From Heliomarina sp018223035 (lineage in GTDB: Bacteria; Pseudomonadota; Alphaproteobacteria; Rhodobacterales; Rhodobacteraceae), in assembly GCA_018223035.1 (NCBI GenBank), contig JAAEZD010000003.1:186001-250000 (forward strand): DNA of 64,000 bases. Direction: 5' to 3'. Shown here piece by piece: positions 63,914 through 64,000 of the stretch. Positions within the stretch are counted from its first letter, which is position 1. Each line of letters opens with the position of its first letter. Below the pieces are notes generated by a model. It worked only from the letters and a program-made list of their open reading frames with translations. It searched no databases and had not been told where the DNA came from. Both the position numbers and the translations under genes were made by a program.

Positions 63914-64000
63914 CTACAGGCCCGCGTCGGCCTCGATCTGGCGGCGCGACTTGCGTTCACGTTCGGTTGCAGATTTCAGCTGGCCACAGGCGGCCATGAT
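63914..64000 (-). CDS. rlmN: RlmN, 23S rRNA/tRNA adenine C2-methyltransferase (C-terminal end, cut by window edge)
   Basis: Only the last 28 codons are visible on the minus strand, running from the right edge to a TAG at 63914-63916. The sequence IMAACGQLKSATERERKSRR has the ACGQL tail that is diagnostic of RlmN, a radical-SAM enzyme that methylates A2503 of 23S rRNA and A37 of some tRNAs. Its stop lies 3 bases before the DsbA-like TTG start, so the two genes are probably cotranscribed. The rest of the gene is outside the window. Confidence 0.75.
   Translation of the reverse strand: MMAACGQLKSATERERKSRRQIEADAGL

Overview
The window reads as a chromosomal segment of an alphaproteobacterium of the order Rhodobacterales (Roseobacter-like). 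This rests on the argJ / parvulin / secA order, the dnaK-dnaJ pair with an alphaproteobacterial RpoH-type promoter, the rnd-kpsF-lptC-lptA-lptB-hpf-ptsN string, proteins with Hint domains of the Rhodobacterales type, and uniformly high GC with dense packing and many ATGA overlaps. I see no rRNA, tRNA, CRISPR array, insertion sequence or prophage. The order assignment is by gene content, not by a search.

Layout. 1-12.5 kb is housekeeping: argJ (cut by the left edge), a parvulin, secA, two exported proteins (one a phosphate-binding-like/OmpA fusion), radC, dnaJ, dnaK and alkB. 12.5-22.6 kb is a surface-polysaccharide region. It holds an ABC-2 export permease without its ATPase, cysQ, a CMP-Kdo synthetase, galU, galE, two paralogous GT2-like glycosyltransferases, a GT14-like transferase and a two-part sulfotransferase. 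CysQ (which removes the sulfotransferase by-product PAP) beside a sulfotransferase suggests a sulfated glycan. 22.6-27.4 kb is the envelope/regulatory string on the minus strand (ptsN, hpf, lptB, lptA, lptC, kpsF, rnd). 28.0-35.6 kb is a UgpABCE-type sugar/glycerol-phosphate ABC operon with a P450 and an orphan TRAP binding protein at its distal end. It is divergent from a DeoR/GlpR-type regulator, and a palindromic 11-mer recurs in the intergenic region. 35.8-39.6 kb is cobalamin-dependent methionine synthase split into two overlapping ORFs.

39.6-51.9 kb is the most interesting block, a catabolic island for ring-nitrogen (hydantoin-type) compounds. A DUF1028 protein and an N-carbamoyl-D-amino-acid hydrolase run leftward. 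A LysR regulator, a complete spermidine/putrescine-type ABC importer, a COG0402-type amidohydrolase/deaminase, a second DUF1028 protein, a DadA/PuuB-like FAD oxidase, a D-hydantoinase and a hydantoin racemase run rightward. Together they could import a cyclic imine or hydantoin, deaminate it, racemise and open the ring, remove the carbamoyl group and oxidise the amine. The substrate is not determined by sequence.

51.9-64 kb returns to mixed core genes: rnr, a DUF2064 protein, dapE and dapD, a LOG-family protein, a threonine-dehydratase-like PLP enzyme, a DsbA-like oxidoreductase and rlmN (cut by the right edge). Two Hint-domain proteins lie among them; one has lost all recognisable active-site residues.
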